DNA from: Aggregatilinea lenta
Lineage (GTDB): Bacteria > Chloroflexota > Anaerolineae > Aggregatilineales > Aggregatilineaceae
DNA length: 64,000 bases
Reading direction: 5' to 3'
NCBI RefSeq assembly: GCF_003569045.1
Contig: NZ_BFCB01000002.1
Span: 186,001 to 250,000 of the forward strand
Position 1 is the stretch's first letter. Each line of letters begins with the position of its first letter. A program made the position numbers and the translations under genes. The notes beneath the pieces are model-generated. The model ran no database searches, was not told the DNA's origin, and saw nothing but the letters and a program-made list of their open reading frames with translations. Of this stretch, positions 61,007-64,000 are shown one piece after another.

Positions 61007-61484
61007 GTTTACCTTACCTGATCAACTGCCCGGGTTACGAGGCGTGGGCGTAATCCTTGTCTAATTACAGAGCTGCAGCGACTGTGAAGGTGTCCGGCTC
61101 CCTATAAGCTGCCGTTTTCCACCAACGTATCGGCGGCATGGGCAACGCTCCGATTCACAGATCGGCGGAGCCTATCGCTACTTGTGAAATTTATCATGGG
61201 GCCGATAAGGGACATATAAGCAAGGCATAAAGAAAATATAAGGATTATGGAGCGGGTATTTTCCCAGGGAAACAATCCATCTGCGAACTTCGGACTGGGC
61301 AGTAAATATCCACCTGTGATGGATGTTCCAGTTCGTAACCAACGGGACATTTCGAGATGTGCTAAAACAATGGAGCAAGCAAGCGTTATTCTCTTGACTT
61401 TGAGGGAAAAAGAACTGGATCACCTCTTAAGAGGCTGAAGCAAGCAGTGCCCCTTAACGCCCCCAGGGGCTTCGAACTCGCGGA
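61007..61484. other. Regulatory gap upstream of fixC
   Basis: This 478-nt gap holds repeat array P3 (61205-61243) and a perfect 12-nt palindrome CCTCTTAAGAGG at 61423-61434. No convincing gene is seen in it. Confidence 0.45.
61205..61243 (+). promoter_or_regulatory. Site P3: four ATAAGG-type repeats, 11-nt period, upstream of fixC
   Basis: ATAAGG (61205), ATAAGC (61216), ATAAAG (61227) and ATAAGG (61238) recur at exactly 11 nt and are followed by ATTATGGAG, nearly the same flank as P1. A GATAAAT on the minus strand at 61189-61195 is a possible -10 box toward fixC. P3 would control the fixC-fixX-etfB-etfA-DAO-glyA run. Confidence 0.75.
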
Positions 61485-61703
61485 TTGCTTCGTTATTTGG
61501 TTAGCAGCGTTTCACATCCTCGAAATGCCTTACGGCACGCCCTTCCCTACCAAACCTCAAAACGATCTCAAACCCAAAAAGCTAGACGAAATGCCGAAAT
61601 CTGTGAACGTTACCGTCATGGCGAAGCGATTGGAGAACTAGCGGACGCTTTCCGTATTTCTATCCAACGCATTTCACAAATTGTGCACAGCCGGTGCAGT
61701 TGA
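61485..61703 (+). CDS. Small helix-turn-helix protein or fragment
   Basis: This 72-codon frame begins at a TTG without a good ribosome site. The C-terminal part (about 30-70) reads ARRNAEICERYRHGEAIGELADAFRISIQRISQIV, a sigma-70 region 4-like or transposase-type helix-turn-helix. The N-terminal part is not recognisable. It lies just upstream of IS relic C, so it may be part of a decayed mobile element rather than a working regulator. Confidence 0.4.
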   Translation: MLRYLVSSVSHPRNALRHALPYQTSKRSQTQKARRNAEICERYRHGEAIGELADAFRISIQRISQIVHSRCS

Positions 61704-61756
61704 GTGCTCCAACTAACATCCCCACCCTATCAAAGGATGATCTGAGTAAAATCAGC

Positions 61757-61842
61757 CCCGGATCAACTTTCTGCTTCACCATGACTAGCGACGGGCTGCC
61801 TGATCAAAAAAACGCCCGTAGATGGAGTTTTTGGCCCCCACA
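61757..61842 (+). pseudogene. IS relic C: transposase end and terminal sequence
   Basis: The + strand reads LLHHD, an in-frame stop, then RRAA and a stop. This is a mutated form of the GLHHDYRRVA transposase end seen in relics A and B. The terminal GAGTTTTTGGCCCCCACA ends at 61842. About 60 nt align with relic B without gaps. Its position and direct orientation make it the right-hand counterpart of relic B around the ureide/glycine region. Confidence 0.7.
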
Positions 61843-61914
61843 AGTCTTCGCTTCCCGCCAGTATTCCCGATCTTTGCTCCCATAACCAAATCAGCACAAC
61901 ATTTCCTGAGGATA

Positions 61915-61943
61915 TTGACTTAGGCGCAGTAATTCCTTATTAT
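61915..61943 (+). promoter_or_regulatory. Promoter of the iclR-type gene
   Basis: TTGACT (61915-61920), a 17-nt spacer and TATTAT (61938-61943) form a near-consensus sigma-70-type promoter. Expected transcription starts near 61950, just before the dyad at 61970-61990. Confidence 0.7.
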
Positions 61944-61969
61944 GAAAAATAGGTTCACATCTTGAAATT

Positions 61970-61990
61970 AATGTTCATTATTTGAACATT
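61970..61990. promoter_or_regulatory. IclR-type operator
   Basis: AATGTTCA-TTATT-TGAACATT is a perfect dyad with 8-nt arms, as is common for IclR-family repressors. It lies between the promoter and the chosen start codon, which suggests autorepression. Confidence 0.65.
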
Positions 61991-62020
61991 CGACCCCGTG
62001 CAGGTGAAAGGGCTTGTGTA

Positions 62021-62833
62021 GTGTCCAAATCCCCAGATAGGAGCGCGACGGTGACGAAAGCGTTGGCTGTGCTAGAAATAGTCGCCAACGCACCGCGCGG
62101 TCTCCAGCTGTCCGAAGTATCCGCTGAACTCGGCTTTGATCGCAGCACAACCTATCGCCTTCTCAACACTCTGATAGCTGCTGGTTATATCGTGCGCGAC
62201 GGTTCGAAGCGCTACAACTTGAGCTACCGGTTGGTCACCCTCAGCCGCCATCTCCTGGCGGATAACGAACGCTCACGTGCGAGCCGCGAGATCATGGAGT
62301 GGATCGCCCATGAAACCGGCGAGACGATCCACCTGTCTGCCCTGGACGGCATGGAAGAAGTTCTCATCCAGAGAGTCAAGGGGACTCAATTCCTCATCGT
62401 CGATTTTCAGATCGGAGAGCGTTTCAGCCTTCACTGCACATCGGTTGGCAAAGTCCTCCTGGCCTATCAGGATGAGCGCTTAATTGAGCAGGTGATTGCG
62501 GCAGGCCTGCCCCAAATGGCCTCGAACACCATCACGGATCCGGATCATTTGCGCCAGGAGCTGCGTCATATTCGGAGCACGGGGTATGCCATTGATGATC
62601 ACGAGTTGGCCGATCACATGCGCTGCATCTCCGTGCCCGTGTTTGAGGCCGATGGCCGGGTGATGGTCGGGTTGAGCATCTCAGGGCCAGATACACGCTT
62701 GTCCCTCGAAAAACTTGAGGAGTACAAGGTTCCGCTCTCCGAGGGTGCTCGTGAGTTATCGGAACGGCTGGGAGGCGCACCGAACTCCACCGCCACCTCC
62801 TTCATGAACTTGGATAGGAATGGTCACTCATAG
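62021..62833 (+). CDS. IclR family transcriptional regulator
   Basis: The GTG at 62021 (MSKSPDRSATVTKALAVLEIV) is preferred, giving 270 residues, because AAAGGG precedes it and the apparent earlier TTG start lies inside the operator dyad. The N-terminal winged helix is LQLSEVSAELGFDRSTTYRLLNTL. The IclR effector domain follows with SLHCTSVGKVLLAY, GYAIDDHELADHMRCISVPVF and VMVGLSISGP. Allantoin genes in enteric bacteria are controlled by an IclR member (AllR), but this gene lies beyond relic C and next to an aldehyde dehydrogenase gene, so it may control that gene instead. Confidence 0.88.
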   Translation: MSKSPDRSATVTKALAVLEIVANAPRGLQLSEVSAELGFDRSTTYRLLNTLIAAGYIVRDGSKRYNLSYRLVTLSRHLLADNERSRASREIMEWIAHETGETIHLSALDGMEEVLIQRVKGTQFLIVDFQIGERFSLHCTSVGKVLLAYQDERLIEQVIAAGLPQMASNTITDPDHLRQELRHIRSTGYAIDDHELADHMRCISVPVFEADGRVMVGLSISGPDTRLSLEKLEEYKVPLSEGARELSERLGGAPNSTATSFMNLDRNGHS

Positions 62834-62898
62834 GTGGTGGAGGGTAGCCGCGCACGACCTTCAATCGAGCAGCGCCCCTTCTAAAGGAGAGGTACCTG

Positions 62899-64000
62899 AT
62901 GAAAATGCTGATTGACAGTGCATGGCTTGAGTCCTCGAGCGGTGAGTGGGCCGAAGTCTGCAATCCCGCCGATGGAACCTATATCGACCGCGTGCCAAGC
63001 GCCACGTTGGAAGATGCGGCGCGTATGGTTCAAGCCGCTCAGTCCGGTAAGCGCCGGATGGCCGCTTTGCCCGCGCATGAACGAGCGGCGATTCTGATCC
63101 GCACCGCCACCCTGATTGAGGACCAGATCGACACGTTGGGTGAATTGCTCGCGCGCGAAAACGGCAAACCGATCATGCAAACGCGCGACGAAGTTCGTGT
63201 GGCAGCGCGCATCTTCCGCAGCTTCGGTGAAGAAGCAAAACGCCTCTTTGGCCGTGTCATCCCGATGGATGCGGTTCCAGGCAACGAGCGCCATGTCGCC
63301 ATGACCATCCGGCAGCCACTCGGCGTCGTCGCAGCGATCATTCCGTTCAACTACCCGGTTGAACTGTTCGCACACAAGGCCGCAGCCGGGCTTGCGGCGG
63401 GAAATGCCGTTGTCACCAAACCGCCACTGGAATGCCCGCTAACCCTACTGAAGGTGGCCGAGATCATGGAGGCTGCCGGCCTGCCCCGCGCTGCGCACCA
63501 GGTGATCACCGGAGACGGCGTGATGCTGGGCGAGTTCCTGGCATCACATCCCGACATTCAATTGGTGACAGTGACCGGCAGCACGGCCACCGGCAAGCGG
63601 GTTTCCGAGCTGGCTGCGAAAAACCTGAAACACGTGCATCTCGAGCTGGGTGGAAACGACGCGCAAATCATATGCGCCGACGCCGATCTTGATGTGGCTG
63701 CCGAAGCGGTCGTATTAGGGCGCCTGGCGCGGGGCAACGGGCAGATCTGCTGTGCCGTGAAACGCATTTTCGTCGAGGCCCCGGTATACGATCGGTTTGC
63801 AGAACTACTCAACGACAAAGCGCGGCGGCTCAAAGTTGGGAACCAGCTCGAAGAAGATACGGACGTTGGGCCGCTGATCCACAGCATCGCCGCCGAACGG
63901 GTCGAAACAGCCATCCGCCAGGCTGAGGCTGAGGGTGCGAAAGTGCTGACCGGCGGGCATCGTCGCGGCAACTTCATCGAGCCAACCGTTATCAGCAATG
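62899..64000 (+). CDS. NAD(P)-dependent aldehyde dehydrogenase, 3' end outside window
   Basis: The first 367 codons are visible. The ATG at 62899 follows AAAGGAGAGG. Family motifs are PLGVVAAIIPFNYPVELFAHKAAAGLAAGN with VTKPP, VTVTGSTATGKRVSELA, the general-base segment HLELGGNDAQI and the catalytic Cys region GQICCAVKRIFVEAPVYD. It resembles the succinate semialdehyde/lactaldehyde dehydrogenase group. The substrate is not clear. The IclR gene directly upstream is the probable regulator. Confidence 0.88.
   Translation, partial: MKMLIDSAWLESSSGEWAEVCNPADGTYIDRVPSATLEDAARMVQAAQSGKRRMAALPAHERAAILIRTATLIEDQIDTLGELLARENGKPIMQTRDEVRVAARIFRSFGEEAKRLFGRVIPMDAVPGNERHVAMTIRQPLGVVAAIIPFNYPVELFAHKAAAGLAAGNAVVTKPPLECPLTLLKVAEIMEAAGLPRAAHQVITGDGVMLGEFLASHPDIQLVTVTGSTATGKRVSELAAKNLKHVHLELGGNDAQIICADADLDVAAEAVVLGRLARGNGQICCAVKRIFVEAPVYDRFAELLNDKARRLKVGNQLEEDTDVGPLIHSIAAERVETAIRQAEAEGAKVLTGGHRRGNFIEPTVISN

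Noticed and set aside
61247-61438. A 63-codon + frame between P3 and the small HTH frame
   Set aside because: It starts inside the flank of the repeat array and has no ribosome site or recognisable content.
1-64000. CRISPR arrays, rRNA and tRNA genes, replication origins
   Set aside because: None was recognised on either strand. Regular repeats were limited to the 11-nt-period promoter arrays.

Overview
The window looks like chromosomal DNA of an anaerobic or facultative Anaerolineae-type Chloroflexota bacterium. This is inferred from gene content: a respiratory reductive dehalogenase cluster, a fructosamine (frl) operon, a DrrAB-type exporter, glycine cleavage genes and many ABC transporters. 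No rRNA, tRNA or CRISPR array was seen. The first ~22 kb is GC-rich. The ureide region after ~23.9 kb is somewhat lower, and a three-gene block at 37.7-40.3 kb is clearly AT-richer than its neighbours.

Layout. 1-2.1 kb: end of a luciferase-like monooxygenase, a BtpA-family protein and a divergent DeoR regulator with two dyads between them. 2.4 kb: relic of an IS end. 2.6-5.3 kb: ABC-2 exporter with a divergent MarR-type regulator carrying a C-terminal extension. 5.9-7.1 kb: N-terminally truncated FtsX/MacB permease. 7.3-15.8 kb: reductive dehalogenase cluster (rdhA, rdhB-like anchor, TPR protein, PceC-like FMN/Fe-S membrane protein, small membrane protein, ApbE) headed by a cobalamin riboswitch and divergent from a two-component system. 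15.8-16.7 kb: frameshifted Calx-beta adhesin relic. 16.8-22.9 kb: frl-like operon with a GntR repressor and matching operators. 23.1-23.8 kb: two different transposase relics.

23.9-61.0 kb is a catabolic region centred on allantoin. It contains allantoinase, a probable allantoin racemase, an M20 amidohydrolase, an AllE-like cupin, a KARI-like dehydrogenase that has lost two metal ligands, two carbamoyltransferases, one intact carbamate kinase and a CodA-like amidohydrolase. It also holds glycine/serine/C1 genes (gcvT, gcvP, gcvH, sdaA, glyA), and a DAO-family flavoprotein followed by etfBA and fixCX. A LivHMGF transporter and an RbsA/RbsC/RbsC transporter sit behind one fused, two-headed binding protein. 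Together these could import ureides, degrade them, recover ATP from carbamoyl phosphate, feed glycine through serine to pyruvate, and send electrons to quinone. An IS-end relic of the same type as at 2.4 and 23.4 kb lies at 61.8 kb, so the region is bracketed by related relics in direct orientation. 62-64 kb: an IclR regulator and an incomplete aldehyde dehydrogenase.

The most novel element is at 37.7-40.3 kb. A carbamate-kinase homologue with substituted catalytic motifs is followed by a KdpD-like kinase homologue lacking the phospho-accepting His and ATP-binding boxes, and by an OmpR/KdpE-type regulator lacking the conserved receiver Lys. Three promoter regions of the ureide cluster (37.23, 53.29 and 61.21 kb) carry tandem ATAAGG-type repeats at an exact 11-nt period, the arrangement bound by OmpR-family regulators. 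My hypothesis is that a pseudo-enzyme sensor controls this catabolic regulon.
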